In this document: one piece after another, positions 5,426-13,063 of the stretch
Layout: each line of letters starts with the position of its first letter
How positions within the stretch are numbered: position 1 is the first letter of the stretch
NCBI GenBank assembly: GCA_017645585.1
Contig: JAGCOF010000002.1
Coordinates: 94,991-158,990, forward strand
DNA: 64,000 nt
Origin: Bacteroidales bacterium
GTDB taxonomy: Bacteria > Bacteroidota > Bacteroidia > Bacteroidales > P3
Direction: 5' to 3'
Notes under the pieces: model-generated
What the model was told of the DNA's origin: nothing
Seen by the model: the letters and a program-made list of their open reading frames with translations, nothing else
Database searches by the model: none
Position numbers and translations under genes: made by a program

Positions 5426-7246
5426 ATGAAGAAAATTTGTACAATTTTCCTGCTATTTCTGTGCACCCATGCAATGGGACAACAGGTCTTTTTCGAAGCC
5501 GGCGGCATCGTTTACGGCATCACATCGGAGCAAACCGTGGAGGTCTTGAGCCGTTACTACCTATACAACGGCCCTTACAGCGGCAGCACCATCACCATTC
5601 CGCAGACGGTGGAGCACGACGGCGCCACCTTCACAGTAACGGCCTTAAGTGCATCAGCCTTCGAGAGCTGTACCACCGTCACAAACCTCACCCTGCCGCC
5701 CACCATCCGCAGCATTGGGTCGTATTGCTTCTACAACTGCAACTTCACCACGCTGCAGCTGCCCGACTCGCTACGGGTCATCAGCGACCATGCCTTCCTC
5801 TATTCCCATATCGCGTCGCTGCACCTGCCGGCATGCTTCGAGGAGTATGGTGAGTGCGCCTTCTGGGCACGCAACCTGACGAGCATCACGGTAGACGAGG
5901 CCAATCCCCGCTACCAATCCATCGACGGATGGCTCTACAGCAAGGACAGCCTGACGCTCTGCATTGTCCCCACCGGTGTTTCCGGCTCTGTCAGCGTACC
6001 ACCGCATGTGCGGCATCTCGGCATGATGGCTTTCGGCTTCTGCGGCCACATCACCTCGGTATCGCTGCCCGAAGGATTGACGAGCATAGGAGACTTTGCC
6101 TTCAACTGCTGCTCGGCCGTCAATAACATTGTCATCCCCTCCACCGTGACCAGCATCGGCCTCTGCCCGTTCTCCTATTGCCCGCAACTGACCAACCTCA
6201 GCATCGCCAACGGCAACAGCCATTATGTGCTGGACGGCCTGATGCTCTACAGCACAGGCTACGACACGCTGGTTTCGTGCCACAAGTCGGGCGCCACCGT
6301 GACGCTGAACCCCAACGTGAAAGTGCTTGGCGGCTTCGAGAACAACACCTGGGTGCGCAACATCGCCATTCCAGAGAGCGTGACCGACATCCTCGACAAC
6401 TGCTTCAACGGCTGCCAGACAACCACCATCGCCCTGCCCACCCACCTGCGCACCATCGGTCGCAAGGCCTTCTCCGAAAACGACCGCCTCACTAACGTCA
6501 CCATGCCGCAAACGCTGCTCACCATAGGGCAAGGGGCCTTCGAACATTGCTATTCGCTCACTTCCATCGTCATCCCCGACTCGCTGCGCGTCATTTCCAA
6601 AGAGGCCTTCAACTCGTGCATCAAACTCAGTTCCGTCAGCTGGGGCGATGCCGTCGAAGAGATTGGCGACTATGCCTTTTGGGCCATGGGGCAAATGAGC
6701 AGCACCCACATCACGGAGCTCAACCTTCCGATATCGCTGAGAAAGGTTGGCGAATGTGCCTTCGGCGCCTGCAACAACAACCTGCGGTATGTCCATTTTT
6801 ACGGTCCTGTCGACACCTTGGGCGATGCCGTGTTCAGCGGTGCCAACCTCGAACACATCATATTCTCTGCAGGCAATCCACCCGCCATCACGGAATATGG
6901 CCCGCTCTTCCAGATTGGCAGCATCGGTCGCATCTACGTCCCCTGCGGCGACCTGAACACTTGGTCCAATGACACCTATTGGAGTCAATTTGCCGACAAG
7001 ATGTTTGAGGACTGCGGATCCATCAACGACATCGCTACCGACAACATCAAGGTCTATTCGCTTAACGGTCGCATTGTGGTCGAAGGCACCGAGGGTGAAG
7101 AGATACAAGTATTCGACATGATGGGCCGTTTGACTCAAACAATCAAGCAATCAAACAATCAAGCAATCTGCCAAGCACTTCCCTCCGGCATCTACCTCGT
7201 CCGCGTCGGCGGTCGTCCCGCCCGCAAAGTAGCCGTAATCCGATAA
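5426..7246 (+). CDS. BspA-type leucine-rich-repeat surface protein
   Basis: This 606-residue protein starts with a signal peptide (MKKICTIFLLFLCTHAMGQ) and then carries a run of LRR_5/BspA units of the form 'LP-L--IG--AF-NC--L--I-IP', from about residue 55 to 510. BspA-like proteins bind host or matrix proteins and are exported to the surface. The tail 'NGRIVVEG...IQVFDMMGRL...LPSGIYLVRVGGRPARKVAVI' has the layout of a T9SS-type sorting domain. Near the tail, 7131-7172 encodes 'TQTIKQSNNQAICQ' from an AATCAAGCAATCAAACAATC-type phrase that resembles spacer DNA. The ATG at 5426 is chosen over a TTG two codons upstream because of the classic signal start. It is downstream of the sigma fusion gene and may be its target. 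Confidence 0.85.
   Translation: MKKICTIFLLFLCTHAMGQQVFFEAGGIVYGITSEQTVEVLSRYYLYNGPYSGSTITIPQTVEHDGATFTVTALSASAFESCTTVTNLTLPPTIRSIGSYCFYNCNFTTLQLPDSLRVISDHAFLYSHIASLHLPACFEEYGECAFWARNLTSITVDEANPRYQSIDGWLYSKDSLTLCIVPTGVSGSVSVPPHVRHLGMMAFGFCGHITSVSLPEGLTSIGDFAFNCCSAVNNIVIPSTVTSIGLCPFSYCPQLTNLSIANGNSHYVLDGLMLYSTGYDTLVSCHKSGATVTLNPNVKVLGGFENNTWVRNIAIPESVTDILDNCFNGCQTTTIALPTHLRTIGRKAFSENDRLTNVTMPQTLLTIGQGAFEHCYSLTSIVIPDSLRVISKEAFNSCIKLSSVSWGDAVEEIGDYAFWAMGQMSSTHITELNLPISLRKVGECAFGACNNNLRYVHFYGPVDTLGDAVFSGANLEHIIFSAGNPPAITEYGPLFQIGSIGRIYVPCGDLNTWSNDTYWSQFADKMFEDCGSINDIATDNIKVYSLNGRIVVEGTEGEEIQVFDMMGRLTQTIKQSNNQAICQALPSGIYLVRVGGRPARKVAVIR
7131..7172 (+). repeat. In-frame AATCAAGCAATCA phrase inside the LRR gene
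   Basis: Four reiterations of CAATCAA(G/A) encode 'TIKQSNNQA' within the C-terminal domain. A similar GATTGTTTGATTGCCTGATT run (reverse complement type) fills the spacer at 61477-61505. Confidence 0.55.
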
Positions 7247-7266
7247 ACCCACAAAACCAGAGAACA

Positions 7267-7695
7267 ATGAAACATCCCACAAAACTCCTTGTGTTCCTCG
7301 CAGTGCTGACACTAATGGCCACCGTAGCCTGCCATAAAGAAGACACCACTCCAACACCGCAACCGGAGCCTGGACAATTCTCACTCACAGGTACCGCCTG
7401 GATGATGGTTCAAGACGAATGGTGGACTTCCACGATGCATGTCATCGACACCAGCATCTGGCGCTTCCTGACGGATAGCACCGGAATCATCAACGAACAT
7501 TACATCTACAACGACGATGACCCTTACGGTGTTGAGACTTACCCGATGACCTATACCTTCAATGCCACCACGTTGACAGGTATCCTATACGGATACGAAT
7601 ATCCCCTGGAATTCACCTATCACCCCGAGGACACCACCCTGACATATGTGGGAGGGCCTTCGGTTTATGTCTACCACCTTCTTGAAGAGCCATAA
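7267..7695 (+). CDS. Lipoprotein, paralogue of 4878-5324
   Basis: This 142-residue protein has lipobox LMATVAC (Cys22), a Thr/Pro linker and a mature domain rich in aromatic residues. It shares 'RFLTDSTG' and 'EFTYHPEDTTLTYVG' with the lipoprotein encoded at 4878-5324. It starts 20 bases after the LRR gene and ends before a clear terminator, so it is likely the last gene of the sigma-lipoprotein-LRR-lipoprotein unit. Function unknown; location beside an LRR surface protein suggests an envelope role. Confidence 0.75.
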   Translation: MKHPTKLLVFLAVLTLMATVACHKEDTTPTPQPEPGQFSLTGTAWMMVQDEWWTSTMHVIDTSIWRFLTDSTGIINEHYIYNDDDPYGVETYPMTYTFNATTLTGILYGYEYPLEFTYHPEDTTLTYVGGPSVYVYHLLEEP

Positions 7696-7727
7696 AACCT
7701 CCCTCTGTGAACTACACAAATGCCCTA

Positions 7728-7761
7728 CGCCCTGCCGGACCTCGTTTCAGCAGGGCGTTTT
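7728..7761 (+). terminator. Intrinsic terminator of the sigma/LRR unit
   Basis: The stem CGCCCTGC / GCAGGGCG has a 14-base loop and four T. The left arm overlaps the duplicated lipoprotein flank (7714-7737). Confidence 0.7.
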
Positions 7762-7805
7762 CGTTGGTCTCCGAAAATATTTTTGGCCATATCAGATAAT
7801 CTTCG

Positions 7806-7814
7806 TAATTTTGC
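7806..7814 (+). promoter_or_regulatory. -7 promoter element of fba
   Basis: TAATTTTGC, with TTTTGGCCATAT about 20 bases upstream as the -33 region. The same TTTGGCCATAT precedes the promoter at 15002. Confidence 0.7.
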
Positions 7815-7850
7815 AAAATTAATTCAACAATAAATTAAAACAACAACAAT

Positions 7851-8849
7851 ATGGTAGATTACAAGAAAATAGGCCTTGTGAACACCCGCGAGATGTTCCG
7901 CAAAGCAGTCAACGGCGGCTATGCCATCCCCGCCTTCAACTTCAACAACATGGAGCAGATGCAGGCCATCATCCAGGCCGCCGTCGAAACCAAGAGCCCC
8001 GTCATCCTGCAGGTGAGCAAGGGCGCCCGCGACTACGCCAACCCCACCCTGCTGCGCTACATGGCCGAAGGTGCCGTGGAATACGCCAAGGAGCTCGGCT
8101 GCCCCAACCCGCAGATTGTGCTTCACCTCGACCACGGCGACAGCTTCGAGACCTGCAAGAGCTGCATTGACATGGGCTTCAGCAGCGTGATGTACGACGG
8201 CAGCGCCCTGCCATACGAGGAGAACATCAAGATTTCGCGCCAGGTGGTGGAGTATGCCCACAAGTATGACGTCACCGTCGAGTGCGAGCTCGGCGTGCTG
8301 GCTGGCGTTGAGGACGAGGTGGCCTCCGAGGTGAGCCACTACACCAAGCCCGAAGAGGTGATCGATTTCGCCACCCGCACCGGTTGCGACTCGCTGGCCA
8401 TCAGCATCGGCACCTCGCACGGCGCCTACAAGTTCAAACCCGAGCAGTGCACCGTCGACCCCGAGACGGGCCGTCTGCTGCCTCCTCCGCTGGCTTTCGA
8501 CGTGCTCGAGGCCGTCGAGAAGAAGCTTCCTGGCTTCCCCATCGTGCTGCACGGCAGCAGCTCTGTCCCCCAGGACGAGGTGGACACCATCAACGCTAAC
8601 GGTGGCGCCCTGAAGGCCGCTGTGGGTATTCCCGAGGAGCAGCTGCGCAAGGCCGCCAAGAGCGCCGTCTGCAAGATTAACATCGACAGCGACAGCCGTC
8701 TGGCCATGACCGCCGCCATCCGCAAACACATGGCCGAGCACCCCGACCACTTCGACCCGCGCCAATACCTCAAGCCCGCCCGCGAGAGCATGAAGAAGAT
8801 GTACATCCACAAGATTGTCAACGTCCTCGGCTCCAACGACAAGCTGTAA
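7851..8849 (+). CDS. fba: Class II fructose-bisphosphate aldolase
   Basis: This zinc aldolase splits fructose-1,6-bisphosphate in glycolysis and runs in reverse for gluconeogenesis. The 332-residue protein has the family's 'AIPAFNFNNMEQMQAI' start, the metal-binding HLDHGDS near residue 94, 'ECELGVLAGVEDE' and the phosphate-binding 'LHGSSSVP' loop. Length and motifs are those of the class IIA/FbaA-like group found in Bacteroidetes. It has its own promoter. deoD follows after one base, so the two are probably co-transcribed. Confidence 0.95.
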   Translation: MVDYKKIGLVNTREMFRKAVNGGYAIPAFNFNNMEQMQAIIQAAVETKSPVILQVSKGARDYANPTLLRYMAEGAVEYAKELGCPNPQIVLHLDHGDSFETCKSCIDMGFSSVMYDGSALPYEENIKISRQVVEYAHKYDVTVECELGVLAGVEDEVASEVSHYTKPEEVIDFATRTGCDSLAISIGTSHGAYKFKPEQCTVDPETGRLLPPPLAFDVLEAVEKKLPGFPIVLHGSSSVPQDEVDTINANGGALKAAVGIPEEQLRKAAKSAVCKINIDSDSRLAMTAAIRKHMAEHPDHFDPRQYLKPARESMKKMYIHKIVNVLGSNDKL

Positions 8850-8850
8850 T

Positions 8851-9564
8851 ATGGCCACCAACACACCGACGCCCCATATCGGGGCCAAGCTCGGCGACAT
8901 TGCCGAGACCGTCATCATGGCGGGCGACCCGTTGCGCGTGAAGTTCATGGCGGAGACCTATCTGGAGGACGCCAAGCTCTTCAACCAGGTGCGCGGCATG
9001 CTGGGTTACACCGGCACCTACCACGGACAGCGCATCAGCGTGATGGGACACGGCATGGGCGGTCCCTCGATAGGCATCTACACCTATGAGTTGTATAACT
9101 TCTACGGTGTGCAGACCATCATCCGTGTAGGCTCTGCCGGCTCCATCCAAGAAGCCCTCCATGTGGGCGACTTGGTGGTTGCCACCGGAGCCTGCACCAA
9201 TTCCAACTATGCTGCACAGTATGAGTTGCCCGGCACCTTCGCGCCCATCGCCGACTTCGAGTTGGCCCGCAAAGCTGTGGAGGCCTGCGAGCGCATGGGT
9301 TACCGCCACATGGTGGGCAACGTGCTCTCGTCGGACACCTTCTACACCGAGAACAGTCACAACGACCGTTGGCAGCGGATGGGTGTGCTGGCCGTGGAGA
9401 TGGAGATAGCCATGCTGTATATGAACGCCGCCCGTGCTGGACGGAAAGCATTGGGTATCTGCACCGTGTCGGATCACATCCTGACCGGCGAAGCCACCAC
9501 TGCGGAGGAGCGCCAGACCACCTTCACCAAGATGATGGACGTGGCCTTCGCCATCGCCTGCTGA
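8851..9564 (+). CDS. deoD: Purine-nucleoside phosphorylase, DeoD type
   Basis: DeoD phosphorolyses purine nucleosides to base and (deoxy)ribose-1-phosphate for salvage; the active form is a hexamer. The 237-residue protein begins 'TPHIGAKLGDIAETVIMAGD' and contains MGHGMGGPS, 'RVGSAGSI' (phosphate site) and 'VEMEIAMLY'. The catalytic Asp is in 'TVSDHILTGE'. The ATG at 8851 follows the fba stop by one base; a longer upstream reading would overlap fba and adds no conserved sequence. A perfect 22-bp hairpin of the 11-bp-register family lies 39 bases downstream. Confidence 0.95.
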   Translation: MATNTPTPHIGAKLGDIAETVIMAGDPLRVKFMAETYLEDAKLFNQVRGMLGYTGTYHGQRISVMGHGMGGPSIGIYTYELYNFYGVQTIIRVGSAGSIQEALHVGDLVVATGACTNSNYAAQYELPGTFAPIADFELARKAVEACERMGYRHMVGNVLSSDTFYTENSHNDRWQRMGVLAVEMEIAMLYMNAARAGRKALGICTVSDHILTGEATTAEERQTTFTKMMDVAFAIAC

Positions 9565-9603
9565 ACGGCCTGCTGACACCGACTTATCTCCGGTCACTCT
9601 ATG

Positions 9604-9655
9604 CCCGTTCTTTGGTCGTTCTTTGGAAAAAAGCAAAGAACGACCAAAGAACGGG
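9604..9655 (+). repeat. 11-bp register array B, hairpin form
   Basis: Arms 9604-9625 and 9634-9655 are perfect 22-bp complements around GAAAAAAG. Each arm is two copies of CGTTCTTTGGT. A close relative lies at 43499-43570. Confidence 0.88.
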
Positions 9656-9769
9656 CGTTGTATAACCAGAGAACAATAGGAGCCATGCTGCCGGCATGCA
9701 AAAAAATATAGATACAAATACAATAAAAGGCAAGGTCCTCCGTTAAGGGGAGGATAATAATATATATAC

Positions 9770-10366
9770 ATGAAACGGATTATCACACTTACAATGCTGC
9801 TGCTGGCGGTGGGCACGGTGTCCGCGCAACAGGTGGCATCGCGCGCCAAAGCCATGCGCATGATGAGCTTCAGCCGCCCCGAGTACCAAATCAAGGACAT
9901 CAAGGTCTACACCGACACCATGACGGTCTACTCGCTGGCCTCGTACATCATCTACCCCTTCGGCGAATGGTCGTCGGTGGAACAGTACATCACGGACAAC
10001 CAGCTGAGCTGGTACCGTGAGATAGGCTACCAGAAGTACTACGACTCGATGGAGGTGAGCGTAAACCGCATGAAGCGCTACGACGACAGTTACATCGACC
10101 TCTATTACAGCATCTGGACCAAGAAGGTGGAACTGCTGGGCGGCTACATCCGCGACCCCGAAGTAACGCTGGAGAACGGCGTGCACGTGGGCATGACGAA
10201 GGACGAAGTCTTCAAGGTCTTCTTCAAGAAGTATCCCAAGTCGTACACCAGCGACGTGGCGGTGCTGAAGGTCATCAGCGGCGCCGGCGAGGTGGCCGAA
10301 ATCTACACCTTCAAGGGCCAGAAACTGCGCCACATCAAGATAGAGACAGCGTATAAGTATTATTAA
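9770..10366 (+). CDS. Exported protein of unknown function
   Basis: This 198-residue protein has a clear signal peptide (MKRIITLTMLLLAVGTVSAQ). I do not recognise the mature part: it is rich in Tyr, Lys and charged residues, has no cysteines, and contains 'VTLENGVHVGMTKDEVFKVF', a stretch like the short 'G-x-T-K-x-E-V' turn seen in SmpA/OmlA-like lipoprotein folds, although there is no lipobox. The 205-base spacer upstream holds array B and a small CCTCC/GGAGG hairpin just before the ATG. It precedes nadD but is separated from it by a phrase repeat. Confidence 0.7.
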   Translation: MKRIITLTMLLLAVGTVSAQQVASRAKAMRMMSFSRPEYQIKDIKVYTDTMTVYSLASYIIYPFGEWSSVEQYITDNQLSWYREIGYQKYYDSMEVSVNRMKRYDDSYIDLYYSIWTKKVELLGGYIRDPEVTLENGVHVGMTKDEVFKVFFKKYPKSYTSDVAVLKVISGAGEVAEIYTFKGQKLRHIKIETAYKYY

Positions 10367-10380
10367 ACTGAAAGTATTAA

Positions 10381-10456
10381 GCTGTGAGTTTTAAGTGGCT
10401 GACGCACAAATATTGTTGCGCAAGCCACTTAAAACTTACAGTTTACAGCTCAAAAC
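10381..10456 (+). repeat. Inverted phrase repeat between the exported protein gene and nadD
   Basis: AGTTTTAAGTGGCT (10387-10400) is the exact complement of AGCCACTTAAAACT (10423-10436). The right side, 10427-10456, matches 61027-61056 at 28 of 30 bases. Confidence 0.8.
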
Positions 10457-10463
10457 CAAGGAA

Positions 10464-11042
10464 GTGAAACGCACCGCTCTTTTTTTCGGTTCGTTCAACC
10501 CCATCCATGTGGGACACCTCATCATTGCCAATACCATACTACAACAGGAAGGCATTGATGAGGTGTGGCTGGTACCGTCGCCACAGAACCCCATGAAAGA
10601 GCGCAGCAGCCTGCTGGCCGACCATCACAGGTTGCAGATGGTGCGCCGCGCCATCGACGACAACTACCGCCTGCGGGCCTGCGACATCGAGATGCACCTC
10701 CCCATACCGAGCTACACGGTAGTCACCCTGGCGGCCCTGGGTGAGAAGTATCCCGACCGCGAATTCTGCCTCATCATGGGCAGCGACAACTTGGACACCT
10801 TCGAGCATTGGCGCAACTACGAATACATCCTTGAGCACTACCGGCTGATTGTCTATCCCCGCCCGGGCTCGGAGCACTGCAAACTGCGCAACCACCCGAG
10901 CGTAACGATGGTCGACGTGCCAATGATGGACATTTCGTCGAGCTACATCCGCACCCAGATTGCCGCCGGTCGCGACGTGCGCTACCTGCTCACCGAGCCG
11001 GTGTACAAATACCTCACCGAAATGCACTTTTACGAGAGTTGA
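10464..11042 (+). CDS. nadD: Nicotinate-nucleotide adenylyltransferase
   Basis: NadD joins ATP and nicotinate mononucleotide to form deamido-NAD. The 192-residue protein has the nucleotidyltransferase motif 'FFGSFNPIHVGHLIIA', the NaMN-binding 'VWLVPSPQNPMK' and the C-terminal 'SSSYIRTQI' ATP motif. I place the start at GTG 10464 (VKRTALFFGSFNP): the only longer reading is translated through the inverted phrase repeat at 10381-10456, which is not part of the protein family. The stop is followed after two bases by the start of the AsmA-like gene. Confidence 0.9.
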   Translation: MKRTALFFGSFNPIHVGHLIIANTILQQEGIDEVWLVPSPQNPMKERSSLLADHHRLQMVRRAIDDNYRLRACDIEMHLPIPSYTVVTLAALGEKYPDREFCLIMGSDNLDTFEHWRNYEYILEHYRLIVYPRPGSEHCKLRNHPSVTMVDVPMMDISSSYIRTQIAAGRDVRYLLTEPVYKYLTEMHFYES

Positions 11043-11044
11043 AT

Positions 11045-13057
11045 ATGAAAAAGATTATCAAAATATTACTGTGGGTAGTCGGCATCGTGCTGGCCCTGCT
11101 TATTATTGTGTCGCTCGTGGCGGGTCCCGTGGCCAAAAGCTACATCAACCGTAACGGCGAGAAACTGACCGGCCGCCACGTGGAAGTGAAGCACGTGGGC
11201 CTGAATCTGCTGACAGGCAGCGTCAAAGTGCAGGGGCTCAACCTCTACGAGGAGGATGGCCAGCGCATCTTCGCTGGTTTCGACACCCTCGATGTGCGCG
11301 CCGCCCTGCTGCAGCTGCCTTTCAAGACCGTTAACCTGCGCCACATCACCCTCGCCGGCCTCAACGCCCAGGTGCTGCAGGATGGCGACCGTTTCAACTT
11401 CAGCAGCCTGATAGAGCACTTCAAGAGCGACAAGCCCGACGAGGAGAAGGACACCACGCCGAGCGATTGGACGCTGAAATTCTACAACATACGCATCAGC
11501 CACGCCAGCCTCGGTTATCGCGACCTGCAGGGCAACAAGGAGCTGAGACTGCCCGATGTGAACCTGCGCGTGCCGGGCTTCGTCATGGGTGCCAAAGAAC
11601 GCACCGAAGGAGGCCTGAACCTGAACTTCGACAAGGGTGGACACCTCAACGCCAACGCCCACTATGACGCAGCCGCCGGCAACCTCGACGCAAAAGTGGA
11701 CCTCACCGGCTTTGCACTGCGCAACGTGGAAGGCTACATCAAAGACATCATTGACTTCGACGAGGTGGCGGGCACCCTCGCGGCGCACATCACCCTCAAG
11801 GGACGCACCGCCGAACTGCTGAAGAGCCACATCGCCGCCACCGTGACATTGTCCGACGTGGATCTGCAGGCCGAGAAAGCACAGGTAGCAGGCTTGAAGG
11901 AGCTGAGCGTCAAAGTGAACAACATCAACCTCGACGCCAACAGCTACGACATCGCCGAGGTGCACCTCGACGGCCTCACCGCCACCTACGAACAGTGGGA
12001 GGGCTACACGAACATCAGCCGCCTGATGAAGAAGAAGGAAACCACCGAGGTAACCGACAGCACAGAAAACGCTGAGGAAATTGAGGAAACAGAGACTTCC
12101 AACAAGAACCCCATGCAGTTGCATGTGGGGCGCTTGCTGGTGGAGAACTGCGCGCTGACTTATGTCAACCACACGCTGCCCGAAGAGTTTCGTTTCCCCG
12201 TCACCAATCTGGTGGTCAAAGCCGACGACCTCAGCACGCAAGGCGACAACAACGCCACGCTGCGCGCCACGCTCCCGGGCGGTGGCCTCCTGGCGGTACG
12301 CTGGCAGGGTAACATCAGCGAGTGGAAGCAGCACCAAGACCTCTTCCTCACCATCAAGGGTCTTGACATGAAGCAACTAAGCCCCTGGGCATTGGCCTAC
12401 ACTGGTCAACCCATCGAGGACGGTGTTTTCAGCCTCACTTCGCGCAACAGCATCAACAACAGCAACCTCAACGGCAAGAACACCCTCGACATCTACAAAA
12501 TCGAGGTCGGCAAGCGCCGCAAAGATGTGGACGCCAAGTTGAAGCTGCCCGTCAAAGCGGCCCTCTACATACTGAAGGACAAAGACGACAAGATACTGGT
12601 AGACATGCCCATCAAGGGCAACGTGGACAACCCCGAGTTCAACTACATGAAGGTGGTGTGGAAGACGCTGGGCAACCTGGTGGTCAAGGTAGCCACCTCG
12701 CCGGCACGCGCCCTCGGCAACGCCTTGGGGCTGAACGGCGACGACCTGGCCTTCATCGCCATCGACCCCACGCAACACGGCCTCACCTCGGAACAGTACC
12801 ACACCCTCGGACAGCTGGCCACCGTAGCGCAGAGCGACAGCCTTATTGTGATTACCCTCGAACGCCGCATGCCAGAACCGGCCAACGACACCATGGCGCG
12901 CCACTACGACATGCTGAACCTACAGATACTACGCTACCTTGAGGAACAAGGCGTGCCCGAAGGACAGGTGCGCATCATCAATGGCGACGCCCCCGACCCC
13001 GCCGCCGGCGAAAAGAGCGGCTACGTAGTGGGCTCGGAGATGAAGATTGACGAATAA
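11045..13057 (+). CDS. AsmA/DUF748-type envelope protein
   Basis: This 670-residue protein has an N-terminal membrane anchor ('ILLWVVGIVLALLIIVSLVAG', residues 6-26) followed by 'GRHVEVKHVGLNLLTGSVKVQGLNL', the start of the AsmA/DUF748 repeating beta-groove fold. Members span the periplasm and are thought to move lipids between membranes. An acidic linker ('TTEVTDSTENAEEIEETE', near residue 340) splits the groove region. The end ('DSLIVITLERRMPEP...LEEQGVPEGQVRI') resembles an OmpA-like peptidoglycan-binding end. The start is ATG 11045 rather than the TTG two codons earlier. Function is inferred from the family. Confidence 0.8.
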   Translation: MKKIIKILLWVVGIVLALLIIVSLVAGPVAKSYINRNGEKLTGRHVEVKHVGLNLLTGSVKVQGLNLYEEDGQRIFAGFDTLDVRAALLQLPFKTVNLRHITLAGLNAQVLQDGDRFNFSSLIEHFKSDKPDEEKDTTPSDWTLKFYNIRISHASLGYRDLQGNKELRLPDVNLRVPGFVMGAKERTEGGLNLNFDKGGHLNANAHYDAAAGNLDAKVDLTGFALRNVEGYIKDIIDFDEVAGTLAAHITLKGRTAELLKSHIAATVTLSDVDLQAEKAQVAGLKELSVKVNNINLDANSYDIAEVHLDGLTATYEQWEGYTNISRLMKKKETTEVTDSTENAEEIEETETSNKNPMQLHVGRLLVENCALTYVNHTLPEEFRFPVTNLVVKADDLSTQGDNNATLRATLPGGGLLAVRWQGNISEWKQHQDLFLTIKGLDMKQLSPWALAYTGQPIEDGVFSLTSRNSINNSNLNGKNTLDIYKIEVGKRRKDVDAKLKLPVKAALYILKDKDDKILVDMPIKGNVDNPEFNYMKVVWKTLGNLVVKVATSPARALGNALGLNGDDLAFIAIDPTQHGLTSEQYHTLGQLATVAQSDSLIVITLERRMPEPANDTMARHYDMLNLQILRYLEEQGVPEGQVRIINGDAPDPAAGEKSGYVVGSEMKIDE

Positions 13058-13063
13058 CACACT

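Noticed and set aside
5771-7150. A 459-codon open frame on the minus strand across the LRR gene
   Set aside because: It is the antisense shadow of a GC-rich coding region; no signal, motif or ribosome site, and the plus-strand protein is clearly real.
7824-8948. A 374-codon minus-strand open frame across fba and deoD
   Set aside because: Shadow of two well-conserved genes.
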